Part shown: positions 15,398 to 23,405 of the stretch, piece by piece
How positions within the stretch are numbered: the stretch's first letter is position 1
How the letters are laid out: every line of letters starts with the position of its first letter
NCBI RefSeq assembly: GCF_013870575.1
Contig: NZ_JACBXB010000003.1
Span: forward strand, 1-39,454
Length of the DNA: 39,454 nt
Reading direction: 5' to 3'
Origin: Pseudonocardia pini
GTDB taxonomy: Bacteria > Actinomycetota > Actinomycetes > Mycobacteriales > Pseudonocardiaceae
Translations under genes and position numbers: made by a program
The notes under the pieces: model-generated
The model's input: only the letters and a program-made list of their open reading frames with translations
The model's database searches: none
Told to the model about the DNA's origin: nothing

Positions 15398-15493
15398 GTC
15401 AATACCTGCCCAACATGACTAAGTCGCACAGGCGGCCCATGCTACGGTCGAAGCACCCCGGAAGAGCCGGGAGCCACCGATCAAGGAGCACTC

Positions 15494-15880
15494 GTGCGAG
15501 ACATCCCCGTCAACCTCAACGGCTACAAGCTCGTTGTCGTGGAGCCCCCGGCCCCGAAGATGCGCGACGACGGCAAGGGCGGCCTCATGCCCGTCACCGA
15601 CCAGCAGGGCGTCACACAATTCGTGGTGGCGCTCTTCGCGAAGCTGCGCGTCGGGCCCGGTGAGCGGGCCCCGAAGGGCGAGGAGATCAAGGTGACCCTC
15701 GCGACCGACCCCGGCGACGGGTTCGGCGAGGACGTCCGCGTCGAGCTGCTCGACGCCAAGCTGAACCCGTACCAGATCGACAACGGCCAGGGCCGGGTCA
15801 GCTCCGGGATCGCGTTCAAGGCGATGGGCCTCAAGCCGGTTGGCGGACCGGTCCAGCGCGGCGGGGGTGGCGACAAGTGA
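15494..15880 (+). CDS. Conserved AICE hypothetical protein
   Basis: It has 128 residues, with a GTG start behind AAGGAG. The sequence is beta-rich (YKLVVVEPPAPKM, TQFVVALFAKL, GFGEDVRVELLDAKLNPYQI) with a glycine-rich tail and no membrane helix. It is the first gene of the rightward operon leading to traB, rep, xis and int. Proteins of this sort open the transfer operon in many actinomycete elements; the function is not known. Confidence 0.75.
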   Translation: MRDIPVNLNGYKLVVVEPPAPKMRDDGKGGLMPVTDQQGVTQFVVALFAKLRVGPGERAPKGEEIKVTLATDPGDGFGEDVRVELLDAKLNPYQIDNGQGRVSSGIAFKAMGLKPVGGPVQRGGGGDK

Positions 15881-16221
15881 GCCGCCCCGACTACCTGCCC
15901 TCGACCCGCGTCGAGACCCACGCCCACGTCTACGAGACCACCCGCTACAGCCACCGCCTCTACCCCACCGACGACCGCGCCACGGTCCGCATCGACGGCG
16001 AGGGTGGCGAGATCACCGTCTACGGCCACCTCGCCGACCTGACCCGCCTGCGGGATGCGCTCGTCGACGTCGTCGCCGAGCTGGCCGCCGCCCGCCAGAA
16101 CATCGCTGAGCAGGGCACCGCCGCCGAATCTGCGGCCTCAACCACCCCCTTTCCACAATCGCCGGGAATGCCGGCCTGGCTACCCCTGTGCCCGAAACCG
16201 GGCAGAAAGGCACCCCCATGA
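15877..16221 (+). CDS. Small conserved AICE protein
   Basis: It has 114 residues. The GTG start overlaps the previous stop (GTGA). Residues 1-75 look folded (TVRIDGEGGEITVYGHLADLTRLRDALVDVVAEL); the tail is proline-rich and probably disordered. No known domain. It is probably co-translated with its neighbours. Confidence 0.7.
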   Translation: MSRPDYLPSTRVETHAHVYETTRYSHRLYPTDDRATVRIDGEGGEITVYGHLADLTRLRDALVDVVAELAAARQNIAEQGTAAESAASTTPFPQSPGMPAWLPLCPKPGRKAPP

Positions 16222-16385
16222 GCTGCACGGAATGCTCCGGATCAGGCGCGTGCGACGCCTGCGATGGATACGGAACCAAGGCCGTCAACCACTGCTCCGC
16301 CATCGAGGCCCCCGAATGTGTCGTCTGCTCCGGCGACGGGATCTGCGTTGCCTGCCGCGATGCCCGGACGCAGGTGGGTGCGTGA
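16218..16385 (+). CDS. Small cysteine-rich zinc-finger-like protein
   Basis: It has 55 residues. CTECSGSGACDACDGYG and CVVCSGDGICVACRD are CxxCxGxG-type motifs as in the DnaJ zinc-finger domain, enough to bind two metal ions. The ATG at 16218 overlaps the previous stop (ATGA) and is preferred to one 30 bases upstream. It may assist protein-protein or nucleic-acid binding in transfer or replication; the role is unknown. Confidence 0.7.
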   Translation: MSCTECSGSGACDACDGYGTKAVNHCSAIEAPECVVCSGDGICVACRDARTQVGA

Positions 16386-16573
16386 TGAGCCGAGTCGTCA
16401 ACGGTCGGGTTCGCCAGACCTCCGGCGCAGGTCGGCTGGTCCGGCGACTCGATCGCGAGCGTCGCAAGTGGACCCGGATCGAGGCCGTCGAGATCCCGAC
16501 CGAGCAGGCGTGGCGGGCCGGGGTCGCCGAGGGGCTCCGTCTCGCTCAGGCCGCGATCCGCAAGGGCGTCTGA
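16385..16573 (+). CDS. Small basic protein
   Basis: It has 62 residues and starts on the last base of the previous stop (TGATG). It is rich in Arg in the first half (RLVRRLDRERRKWTRIE), with a short helix AWRAGVAEGLRLAQAAIRKG at the end. No domain is recognised. The tight packing and basic charge suggest a nucleic-acid-binding accessory protein of the element. Confidence 0.6.
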   Translation: MSRVVNGRVRQTSGAGRLVRRLDRERRKWTRIEAVEIPTEQAWRAGVAEGLRLAQAAIRKGV

Positions 16574-16574
16574 C

Positions 16575-16865
16575 GTGGCCGCCACGCTCAAGCCGGTCAA
16601 CCGGCGCGCGCTGCGCCGCTACGGCGAGTTCTGGCGGGCCCTGCAGATGGTCGGCAACGCCCTCGTCGAGGCCGAACGCCTCGCCGCCAAGGCCGGCGAC
16701 GCCACACCTGCGAAAGCGAGCCAGGGCGCCGTCGCCCACTGGTCCACCCCGACTCCGGAGGAGCTGCGGGCCGCTGCCAAGAAGGCCGGCCAGTCGATGC
16801 AGGTCATGGCCTCCGGCGCCAAGAAGTGGGAGGCCGAACTGATCTCCCGCGAATGGAGACGCTGA
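16575..16865 (+). CDS. Small helical AICE protein
   Basis: It has 96 residues and a GTG start one base after the previous stop. It is helical throughout (RRYGEFWRALQMVGNALVEA, TPEELRAAAKKAGQSMQVMA) with basic ends. No recognised domain. The same operon as the transfer genes. Confidence 0.6.
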   Translation: MAATLKPVNRRALRRYGEFWRALQMVGNALVEAERLAAKAGDATPAKASQGAVAHWSTPTPEELRAAAKKAGQSMQVMASGAKKWEAELISREWRR

Positions 16866-16878
16866 CAAGGAGAACCCG

Positions 16879-17061
16879 TTGAGCCTCAACGTCGACCGCA
16901 CCATCGAAGACCTCGACCAGTCCATGCGGGAACTGCGCAGCGCCTTGCGCGGCATCCCCTTCCGAGCAGGTGGGTTCAAGAACACCCACGACAAGCTCAC
17001 CCGCGCCGTGGCCCATCTCGTCGTCCTCCTCGACGCCTCCCGCGCCACGTTCCGCGAGTAG
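16879..17061 (+). CDS. Small helical AICE protein, TTG start
   Basis: It has 60 residues. The TTG start sits behind AAGGAG. Helical, with heptad-like spacing (IEDLDQSMRELRSALRG, KLTRAVAHLVVLLDAS). Function unknown. It is the last small gene before a strong hairpin and the DNA-pump gene. Confidence 0.6.
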   Translation: MSLNVDRTIEDLDQSMRELRSALRGIPFRAGGFKNTHDKLTRAVAHLVVLLDASRATFRE

Positions 17062-17079
17062 ACGCACCACCCCGTCACG

Positions 17080-17123
17080 CCCCGCAGGCCGACAGCCGGA
17101 TCCGCGCCAACCGGCCTGCGGGG
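17080..17123 (+). terminator. 12-bp stem-loop ahead of the transfer gene
   Basis: CCCCGCAGGCCG (17080-17091) and CGGCCTGCGGGG (17112-17123) pair perfectly around a 20-base loop, 32 bases before the traB start. Without a T-tract it may be a terminator of the small-gene operon, an attenuator setting pump expression, or a processing site. Confidence 0.55.
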
Positions 17124-17155
17124 CACCCATCCCCCACACCGTGAGGCCCATCCCC

Positions 17156-18574
17156 ATGCGCTCCGTCACCTTCCACAACCTGACCCCCGTGCACCCCGTC
17201 GGCACCCGTCCCGGCCGCGGCTCGCACCGGTCCACCGGCCGCGAATGGCGCGTGTTGGCGTGGCTGTGCCGTCACCCGCTGTTCCTGCTCGTCCCCGCGG
17301 CGATCGTCACGGGCTTCGTCCTGCTCGGGCCGATCGTCACCGGCTCGATCGTCGGCGGCCTGATCCTCGCCGTCGTGAGCTGGCGGCGTGGTCACCCGCC
17401 CTCGTTCGACCGGTTCCTCGCCCCACGTCTGCGCTCGACCCGGCGCCGCTGGACCGCCTACGCCGGTGGCCGCTGGGCGGGCGTGCTCGCCGAGTGCGAC
17501 CTCGCCCGGGAGAACCGCCGCACCGGACAGGTCACCGTCCCCCGCGTGCTGCGGGTCCGCTCGTCCACGCCCTCGATCGACACCGTGTACGTCCGCATGG
17601 CCCGCGGTCAGGACCTGCGCACCTGGACCGAACGCGCCGAGGCCCTCGCCGACGCGCTGCTCACACATCGGGTCGCCATTACGCGAATCAGGCCCGCCGT
17701 CCTCGCGGTGGTCGTCGAGCGGGTCATGCCGTTCGACCGCGTCATCCCTGCCCCGGAGATCCCCGCCGACACGGCCGACGTCGACCTCCACGCCCTGGAC
17801 GTCGGGGAGAACGAGTACGGCGACCCGTTCACGATCAGGCTGCCGGGCAAGCACTTCCTGACCGCCGGCGCGTCCGGCTCGGGCAAGGGCTCGCTGATCT
17901 GGAGCCCACTGTGCGCGCTCGGGCCCGCCATCCGCGACGGCCTCGTGCGCGTCCACATGATCGACCTCAAGGGCGGCGTCGAGACCCGACGTGGGGCGCG
18001 GCTGTTCCACCGCTACGCCACCACCGCCCGCGAGGCCATCGACCTCCTCACCGACGCCCGCGACGAGATGAAGGCTCGCCAGGCCGCTATGGACGGCGAC
18101 CGGGCCCTCACGGTCAGCCGGGAGACCCCGCTCAACGTGATCATGATCGACGAGATGGCGATGCTCACCGCCTACGGCGAACGCGGCGACGTCCGCGAGG
18201 CCCTTCGCCTGCTCGCCGAGATCCTCACCCAGGCACGGGCCACCCTGACCACAGTCATGGGCTACGTCCAGGAGCCGACCAAGGACGTCGTCGACGTCCG
18301 CGAGCTGTTCACCACCCGCATCTGCCTCGGCGTCACCTCCGCCGCCCATGTCGACATGGTGCTCGGCGATGGTGCCCGCGAGCGAGGAGCACTCGCCGAC
18401 CAGATCCCCGGCGACCCCGCACACGCGGGAATCGGGTTCGTCATCGACACCGGGTCGCGACTGCCCGTCCGCTTCCGCGCCGCGTACGTCGACGACCACG
18501 AGATCGACGAGCTCGTCGAGCGCTGCGCCATCCACCCGCCCGTCCGCGCACTGCCCGAGAACGGGGCGGCGTGA
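17156..18574 (+). CDS. FtsK/SpoIIIE-type DNA translocase (TraB/TraSA-like conjugation protein)
   Basis: It has 472 residues. Two membrane helices lie near residues 35-75 (LFLLVPAAIVTGFVLLGPIV, then GGLILAVVSW). The motor domain has Walker A GASGSGKGS with K244 and Walker B VIMIDEMAML with D332 and E333, followed by QARATLTTVMGYVQEPTKDVV and TRICLGVTS as in FtsK family motors. Such proteins form a hexameric pore and move double-stranded element DNA between mycelia in actinomycetes. The length is shorter than chromosomal FtsK and normal for AICE pumps. The start was set at the ATG after the hairpin; the membrane segments follow directly. Confidence 0.9.
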   Translation: MRSVTFHNLTPVHPVGTRPGRGSHRSTGREWRVLAWLCRHPLFLLVPAAIVTGFVLLGPIVTGSIVGGLILAVVSWRRGHPPSFDRFLAPRLRSTRRRWTAYAGGRWAGVLAECDLARENRRTGQVTVPRVLRVRSSTPSIDTVYVRMARGQDLRTWTERAEALADALLTHRVAITRIRPAVLAVVVERVMPFDRVIPAPEIPADTADVDLHALDVGENEYGDPFTIRLPGKHFLTAGASGSGKGSLIWSPLCALGPAIRDGLVRVHMIDLKGGVETRRGARLFHRYATTAREAIDLLTDARDEMKARQAAMDGDRALTVSRETPLNVIMIDEMAMLTAYGERGDVREALRLLAEILTQARATLTTVMGYVQEPTKDVVDVRELFTTRICLGVTSAAHVDMVLGDGARERGALADQIPGDPAHAGIGFVIDTGSRLPVRFRAAYVDDHEIDELVERCAIHPPVRALPENGAA

Positions 18575-18789
18575 TGTGGGCCGTCACAGGGTGGGCAGTC
18601 GCTACCTGGCTCAAGCTCACCGCACTGCTCGCCGTCGCAGTCGGCGTCGTCTGGCTGGTCTACGGCACCGGCTCCGGCTGGTTCTGGACCGCCTGCGCCG
18701 CCGCCGTCCTCGCCGAGGTCTGGATCGTCCGCGGCCTGAGCGGTGAGTGGGCGTACGAAGCCCGCGCGAGCTGGTGGTGGGCCAAGTGA
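18574..18789 (+). CDS. Small two-helix membrane protein (Spd-like position)
   Basis: It has 71 residues and starts on the last base of the traB stop (TGATG). Two membrane helices (TWLKLTALLAVAVGVVWLVY and FWTACAAAVLAEVWIV) make up nearly the whole protein. In this position actinomycete elements often encode small membrane proteins tied to intramycelial spread; that role is by position only. Confidence 0.7.
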   Translation: MWAVTGWAVATWLKLTALLAVAVGVVWLVYGTGSGWFWTACAAAVLAEVWIVRGLSGEWAYEARASWWWAK

Positions 18790-20111
18790 GCGCCACCGTC
18801 AGTCAGCGGCTCCGCTCCTTCGACTACTCCACCTGGCGCGCTCGGGTCGAGGCCACCGGTGGCTGCGCGCACCCGGTCCGGCTGCGCGGTTCGTCCACCG
18901 TCGCCACTCCCGACGGGACCGTCCTCGCGCAGCGCACCGGGGAGGTCTGGGCGCCGTGCGGGAACCGCCGCGACACCGTCTGCCCCGCCTGCTCGGACCG
19001 CTATGCCGCCGACGCCTTCCACCTCATCCGCGCCGGACTCGCTGGCAACGAGCACCACGTGCCCGACACCGTCACCGATCGGCCCCGACTGTTCCTCACG
19101 CTCACGGCGCCCTCGTTCGGGCACGTCCACACTCGACGACTGTCCGCCCGCGGCCGTGTCATCCCCTGCTCCTGCGGGGCTCACCACCAGGCCAACGACC
19201 CGAACATCGGCGGCGCGATCGACCAGGACACGTACGACTACGAAGCCGCCGTGCTCTGGCAGGCCCACGCCGGAAAGCTCTGGCACCGCTTCGCCATCGC
19301 GCTCCGGCGCGCCCTGGCCGCTCGCCTCGGCGTCTCCGGCCGCCGCTTCGGCACCGTCGCGCGTCTGTCCTACGCCAAGGTCGCCGAGTACCAACGCCGC
19401 GGCCTCGTGCACTTCCACGCCGCCCTCCGCCTCGACGGACCCGACGGGCCGACCGACCCACCACCAGCCGGGATCACCGCCGAGGGTCTACGCGACGCCA
19501 TCCATGAAGCCGCCACCGCGACCGCCCTCGATGTCGAGCGGCCCGATGGCACGACGCTGAACCTGCGCTGGGGTGCGCAACTCGACCTCCGCGAGATCAC
19601 TCCCATCGCTCACGACGCCGTCACCGACGAGGCCGGCGAGATCACCGACACCCGGTTGGCCGGCTACATCGCCAAGTACGCCACCAAGGGCACCGGCAAG
19701 AGCGACGGTCATCCCGACCGCCCGATCCGCTCGCTGGCCCACCTCGAGCGCATGGCCCTGGCGGACCACCACCGACGGCTGATCGAGACCGCTTGGCACC
19801 TCGGCGGCCTGTCCCAGTACGCGGAGCTGAACCTGCGCAAATGGGCGCACATGCTCGGGTTCCGTGGCCACTTCCTCACCAAGAGCCGCGCCTACTCGAC
19901 GACCTTCCGGGTCATCCGCGGCGACCGTCGCGCCTGGCGCCTCGCCGAGCAGCTCGACCAGCTCGGCCACCCCGCCGACGAGCCCGTGATCGTCGTCAAC
20001 GACTGGCACCTGGTCGGCATCGGCCATCGCAACGAAGCCGACCGCGAACTCGCCATCGCCCACGCCGAACGCATCCGAGAGCAGCGCAGGACCACGAGGG
20101 GGACGTCATGA
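18786..20111 (+). CDS. RepSA-type replication initiator
   Basis: It has 441 residues; the GTG start overlaps the previous stop (GTGA). An N-terminal cysteine cluster (CGNRRDTVCPACSDRY) precedes RLFLTLTAPSFGHVH and the HUH motif GLVHFHAALR, with YIAKYATKG as the likely catalytic tyrosine region (TRLAGYIAKYATKG). This matches RepSA of pSAM2, a rolling-circle initiator that nicks the double-strand origin of the excised circle; the length is close to RepSA. The C-terminal segment has LRKWAHMLGFRGHFLTKSRAYSTTF, a family hallmark. It probably enables autonomous replication before transfer. Confidence 0.9.
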   Translation: MSATVSQRLRSFDYSTWRARVEATGGCAHPVRLRGSSTVATPDGTVLAQRTGEVWAPCGNRRDTVCPACSDRYAADAFHLIRAGLAGNEHHVPDTVTDRPRLFLTLTAPSFGHVHTRRLSARGRVIPCSCGAHHQANDPNIGGAIDQDTYDYEAAVLWQAHAGKLWHRFAIALRRALAARLGVSGRRFGTVARLSYAKVAEYQRRGLVHFHAALRLDGPDGPTDPPPAGITAEGLRDAIHEAATATALDVERPDGTTLNLRWGAQLDLREITPIAHDAVTDEAGEITDTRLAGYIAKYATKGTGKSDGHPDRPIRSLAHLERMALADHHRRLIETAWHLGGLSQYAELNLRKWAHMLGFRGHFLTKSRAYSTTFRVIRGDRRAWRLAEQLDQLGHPADEPVIVVNDWHLVGIGHRNEADRELAIAHAERIREQRRTTRGTS

Positions 20112-20320
20112 GTCAGCAGAGCAGCCCGGCCATCGCGCGTGTCTTCCTCACCGTCGAGGAGGTCGCTGAAGCGTTGCAGATCGGCCGGACCCGCGTGTTC
20201 ACGCTGCTCGCGGCCCGGGAGATCACCTCTGTGAAGATCGGCAACCTGCGCCGCATCCCGGTCGACGCCGTGCACGAGTACGCCATGCGCCTCGTCCAGC
20301 TCGAACGAGAGGCGAGCTGA
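20108..20320 (+). CDS. xis: Excisionase (HTH, MerR-like)
   Basis: It has 70 residues, starting within the rep stop (ATGA). FLTVEEVAEALQIGRTRVFTLLAAREITSVKIGNLRRIPVDAVHEYAM is the winged helix-turn-helix of the excisionase family that bends DNA at att sites and directs integrase toward excision. It overlaps the integrase start by one base (TGATG), as in pSAM2 and relatives. Confidence 0.9.
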   Translation: MSQQSSPAIARVFLTVEEVAEALQIGRTRVFTLLAAREITSVKIGNLRRIPVDAVHEYAMRLVQLEREAS

Positions 20321-21537
20321 TGCCCGCGGGGAAGAAGCGCGCGAATGGTGAGGGGTCGATCTACAAGCGCGCCGACGGTCGCTTCGTCGGGTCGGCCGTC
20401 GTGCCGGTCGCAGGTGGTGGGCGCCGCCGTCGCTACGTCTACCGCGACACCCGCGCGGACGCCCGCGAAGCGCTCGACGACCTGCTCCGCGATGCGAAGG
20501 CAGGCGTACGACGTCCGCTCAAGCGGCAGACGCTTGGCGACTACCTCGACTACTGGCTCGAGGAGGTCGTGAAGCCCGAGCGGCGGCCCACCACCTACGC
20601 GGGCTACGAGACGATGGTCCGCGTACATATCAAGCCCGTGCTCGGCAAGGAGAAGCTCGACGAGGTGGGGCCTGCCGAGGTTCGGAAGCTGCTGGCCGTG
20701 CTGCGCGACAAGGAGACCACCGGGCGCGGCGGCGGGCCTCGGAGGCTCTCGCACCGCATGGTCCAGTTCGCCCACGCGGTGCTGCGCAACGCGCTCTCGA
20801 ACGCCGTCCGCGAGGAGCTGGTCAGCCGCAACGCCGCGAAGCTGGTGAAGATGTCGAACCCCGAGTACGACGTCGGCGCCGGCCTCGACCCGATCGCCGC
20901 CCGCGCGCTGCTCAAGCACATCGCCGACGACCGCCTATTCGCGCTCTACCTCTGCGCGATCGTGCTCGGGATGCGGCGCGGCGAGCTGCTCGGGCTGACC
21001 TGGGACGCGGTTGACCTCGACGGGCACCGGCTCGTGGTTCGCCAGTCGCTGAGCTGGGTAAAGGGCCGCGCCGTCCTGCTGCCGCCGAAGACTCGCGCCT
21101 CGCGCCGGGTGATCCCGCTGCCTGAGGTTGTCGTGACCGCTCTGCGCGATCACGCCAAGACGCAGGAGGACGAGAAGCTCGCAGCTGGGGAGGTCTGGGA
21201 GGACACTGGGTTCGTCTTCACCACTCGCCGCGGCGCCGCCATGTCGCCCTACACGCTGGGGAAGTACTGGCGGGATCTCCGAGACGCCGCAGGTCTCGGA
21301 ACCCTGCGCTTCCACGACCTCCGCCACACCGCCGTGTCGCTACTCCTGGCTCTCGGCGTGCCTCCGCACGTTGTCCGGGAGATCGCGGGACACAGCGATA
21401 TCAAGGTCACGATGACCGTCTACGCACATGGCAATATCGGAGAGAAATCGGCAGCATTGAACCGCCTCGGGGAGGCACTGACCAGCGCCACTACAGTTCG
21501 CCCCTTGCGCAATATCCATTCATCGCGAGACAACTAG
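20320..21537 (+). CDS. int: Tyrosine site-specific integrase
   Basis: It has 405 residues. An N-terminal AP2-like arm-binding segment (ANGEGSIYKRADGRFVGSAVV) and a SAM-like core-binding domain (TLGDYLDYWLEEVVKPERRPTT) precede the catalytic domain. Visible active-site residues are R219 (LGMRRGELLGLTW), H332 and R335 (HDLRHTAVS), H358 (AGHSD) and Y368 (MTVYAHG). It recombines the element circle with the 3' end of tRNA-Ser(UGA), 1.2 kb away. Because element B has matching ends, this enzyme is the obvious candidate to move B as well. All catalytic residues are intact. Confidence 0.95.
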   Translation: MPAGKKRANGEGSIYKRADGRFVGSAVVPVAGGGRRRRYVYRDTRADAREALDDLLRDAKAGVRRPLKRQTLGDYLDYWLEEVVKPERRPTTYAGYETMVRVHIKPVLGKEKLDEVGPAEVRKLLAVLRDKETTGRGGGPRRLSHRMVQFAHAVLRNALSNAVREELVSRNAAKLVKMSNPEYDVGAGLDPIAARALLKHIADDRLFALYLCAIVLGMRRGELLGLTWDAVDLDGHRLVVRQSLSWVKGRAVLLPPKTRASRRVIPLPEVVVTALRDHAKTQEDEKLAAGEVWEDTGFVFTTRRGAAMSPYTLGKYWRDLRDAAGLGTLRFHDLRHTAVSLLLALGVPPHVVREIAGHSDIKVTMTVYAHGNIGEKSAALNRLGEALTSATTVRPLRNIHSSRDN

Positions 21538-21615
21538 CATCAGCGACACACAAGGAGAACGTCGCGACAGATGGGCGTATACGCAAGTGGAGCCCGGTCG
21601 CCGGCTTGACATTGC

Positions 21616-22314
21616 CTATGAGACAAAGATATTGGTGAGAACGCCGGACACGATTCCGAGGACGTAGAAGATCGAGCTAAGAACGATACTCCCTCTCAAC
21701 GATCTCTTCTCCAGTTGCGCAAGCTGGCCGTTGAGAGCCTGGGTCACCGCATCGACCTCTGCTGAATCCATTCCTGTCAACGCACGAACTCTTCTAGCAT
21801 CTTCCTCGAGTTTCGCGAGCAACTCCTGCCTGCTTGCAACCTCACGCTCAATTTCTGCAACGACCCCAGCGGCATCAGTCAGGCTGCCCTGAAGGCGCGC
21901 GACCCGCGCCTCAAGTGTTTCCTCCTCGCTCCGAGACTTCCGCCTTTGCAATCCAAGAAGCGCGAGGGAACCCACCCCCACAAGAACCGCCCCAACGACG
22001 ATGTAAACACCAAGCTGGGAAGGCGACGGAACTCCGCTCTCGCACGGAACGCCATCCCCGTCGCGATCGAGTAGAGGCAACAGGCTTGGATCGACCGATA
22101 CGGCCTGCTCCGCAGCCTCTTGACTCCCGAGGCTTGCGCAACTGACGCGAGGTTCCTGCGCCGAGGCTGCTGCTGGCACCCAAGCCAGCAACACGAACGG
22201 AACTGCAAGAGCGATAAGAATGAGCCTCGCGGTGAGACCCCCACTTGCGTGACGGTGGAGGCCGACCTGCCATAGCCAACTCTTATGCTGACGCTTTCGT
22301 CCATCTGCGGCCAT
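21616..22314 (-). CDS. Excalibur-motif membrane protein with coiled coil
   Basis: It has 232 residues. The signal/anchor helix is at about 30-52 (RLILIALAVPFVLLAWVPAA). A short outer domain has the excalibur calcium-binding motif DRDGDGVPCES, followed by a second membrane helix (GVYIVVGAVLVGVGSLALLG), a coiled coil (about 130-195) and a final hydrophobic segment (IVLSSIFYVLGIVSGVLTN). Lower G+C than the host genes. It lies between integrase and att, convergent with int, so it is accessory cargo. Function unknown. Confidence 0.65.
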   Translation of the reverse strand: MAADGRKRQHKSWLWQVGLHRHASGGLTARLILIALAVPFVLLAWVPAAASAQEPRVSCASLGSQEAAEQAVSVDPSLLPLLDRDGDGVPCESGVPSPSQLGVYIVVGAVLVGVGSLALLGLQRRKSRSEEETLEARVARLQGSLTDAAGVVAEIEREVASRQELLAKLEEDARRVRALTGMDSAEVDAVTQALNGQLAQLEKRSLRGSIVLSSIFYVLGIVSGVLTNIFVS

Positions 22315-22640
22315 GACTCGATGACGCCTTCCGTCGAGCTTCGGAACTCCCCTGCACGCCCCCAGCTTGGGGACTAAGCGATCATGTCAAAGCCACTGAT
22401 ATGCAGGGTCCGCCCCCTGGCACCGCGGCCCCGTACCGAAGCCTCCTTCAGCGCGGCTTCACAGGCTCTCAGGATGACTGGCGATGGTCCGAACACGGGG
22501 TACGCCCTCCCGGGCGGAGCATCGTGGCGCCTGATCTGCGGCATCCCGACGTCTTCTTCAGCCGGTCGTCGTGTCAGATCGGAAGGTCCGGGTGCATGAG
22601 CACCCGAGCAACGCCGCCCTTCGCCGGTGCGTGCCGGCGG
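22315..22640. other. Right end of element A, no gene seen
   Basis: Only short frames without ribosome sites occur. The stretch carries the upstream region of the excalibur gene and leads into the doubled GTTGCTGTCA motifs. Confidence 0.5.
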
Positions 22641-22663
22641 GTTGCTGTCACCGGTTGCTGTCA
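22641..22663 (+). promoter_or_regulatory. Candidate arm-type sites, right end of A
   Basis: Two copies of GTTGCTGTCA start at 22641 and 22654, 13 bases apart and about 42-64 bases from the att core. They mirror the doubled sites at the left end of element B. Confidence 0.5.
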
Positions 22664-22704
22664 ACGCTCCGATGCGGGCCGGACAAAGATCAGTGATCTT
22701 GCCT

Positions 22705-22767
22705 CTGACCTGGCGGAAGCGGAGGGATTCGAACCCCCGGACCCTTTCGGGACTCTCGCTTTCAAGG
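22705..22767 (-). repeat. Outer right attachment site inside the intact tRNA-Ser
   Basis: The 63 bases are identical to 751-813. Here they form the functional 3' half of the tRNA gene, with the 5' half continuing to 22798. Confidence 0.9.
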
Positions 22768-22798
22768 CGAGTGCATTCGGCCGCTCTGCCACGCTTCC
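22711..22798 (-). tRNA. tRNA-Ser(UGA)
   Basis: On the minus strand the acceptor stem GGAAGCG pairs with CGCTTCC. The D-arm is GCAGAGCGGCCGAATGC, the anticodon arm CTCGC-CTTGAAA-GCGAG gives anticodon TGA, a long variable arm (GTCCCGAAAGGGTCC region) is typical of serine tRNAs, and the T-loop is GGTTCGAATCC. CCA is encoded. It is the integration target of both elements and remains intact. Confidence 0.95.
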
Positions 22799-22808
22799 GT
22801 GGGGCAGC

Positions 22809-23303
22809 CTACTGGGTCGAGGGTGGCGGGGAGATCGTCCGGAGGCCTTCGGCGACGCGCTCGAGGAAGCGGGCGGCCTCGGCGCGTTCCTGGGAGTCCA
22901 GCAGGTCGACGACGTAGCGGCGGACGCCGTCGACGTGGGTCGGCGCCGCCTGGGTGAGGCGCTCGTGCCCCTCCGGGGTCAGGCAGGCGAAGATGCCGCG
23001 GCCGTCGGACACGTCGCCGTCCCGGCGGACGAGGCCCGCCTTCTCCATCCGGGAGATCTGGTGGGACAGACGGGACTTCGACATCGCCAGGGTGTCCGCC
23101 AGCACGCTCATGCGCATGCGGTGGTCCTCCTGCTCGGAGAGCACCACGAGGATCCCGTAGTCGGCGTGCGAGAGGCCGTGCCCGTCCTGAAGATCCCTGT
23201 TGAGGCGGTTGTCCAGCAGGGTGGACGAGATGATCCAGGCGCGCCAGAAGCGCATCTCGCCCTCGTCGAGCCACTGCGGCGGCGACGCCGCTCCGTCCGA
23301 CAC
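22809..23303 (-). CDS. MarR-family transcriptional regulator
   Basis: It has 164 residues. The N-terminal dimerisation helix is WLDEGEMRFWRAWIISSTLLDNRLN. The winged helix-turn-helix runs from GLSHADYGILVVLSEQEDHRMRMSVLADTLAMSKSRLSHQISRMEKAGLVRR to the wing DGRGIFACLTPEGH. The GTG at 23303 has no normal ribosome site, and ATTACT lies about ten bases upstream, so the message may be leaderless. It is divergent from the metallopeptidase gene across about 100 bases and may regulate it; the ligand is unknown. First chromosomal gene past the tRNA. Confidence 0.9.
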   Translation of the reverse strand: MSDGAASPPQWLDEGEMRFWRAWIISSTLLDNRLNRDLQDGHGLSHADYGILVVLSEQEDHRMRMSVLADTLAMSKSRLSHQISRMEKAGLVRRDGDVSDGRGIFACLTPEGHERLTQAAPTHVDGVRRYVVDLLDSQERAEAARFLERVAEGLRTISPPPSTQ

Positions 23304-23405
23304 GCCCTGCAGAGTAATGAAAGCCGTGTCGACCTGATCGACCCGGTGTGGTGGGATCTCGTCGTCGGCCCACCGGTGACCGGTCGGGCGCCGGAGGAGG
23401 GCACG

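Larger units (their letters stand above)
5224..22767. mobile_element. Element A: actinomycete integrative and conjugative element (AICE, pSAM2-like)
   Basis: About 17.5 kb between the inner att and the intact tRNA-Ser. It has the full AICE set: GntR regulator, small conserved genes, FtsK/TraB pump, small membrane protein, RepSA-type rolling-circle initiator, HTH excisionase and tyrosine integrase, the last three overlapping stop-to-start. The integrase gene lies 1.2 kb from the tRNA end, as usual. Cargo fills 5.4-13.7 kb and is defence-related. Compared with pSAM2, no Pra or Nudix Pif homologue is obvious; a HAD hydrolase gene sits beside the GntR gene. All core genes look intact, so the element may be active. 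Confidence 0.88.
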
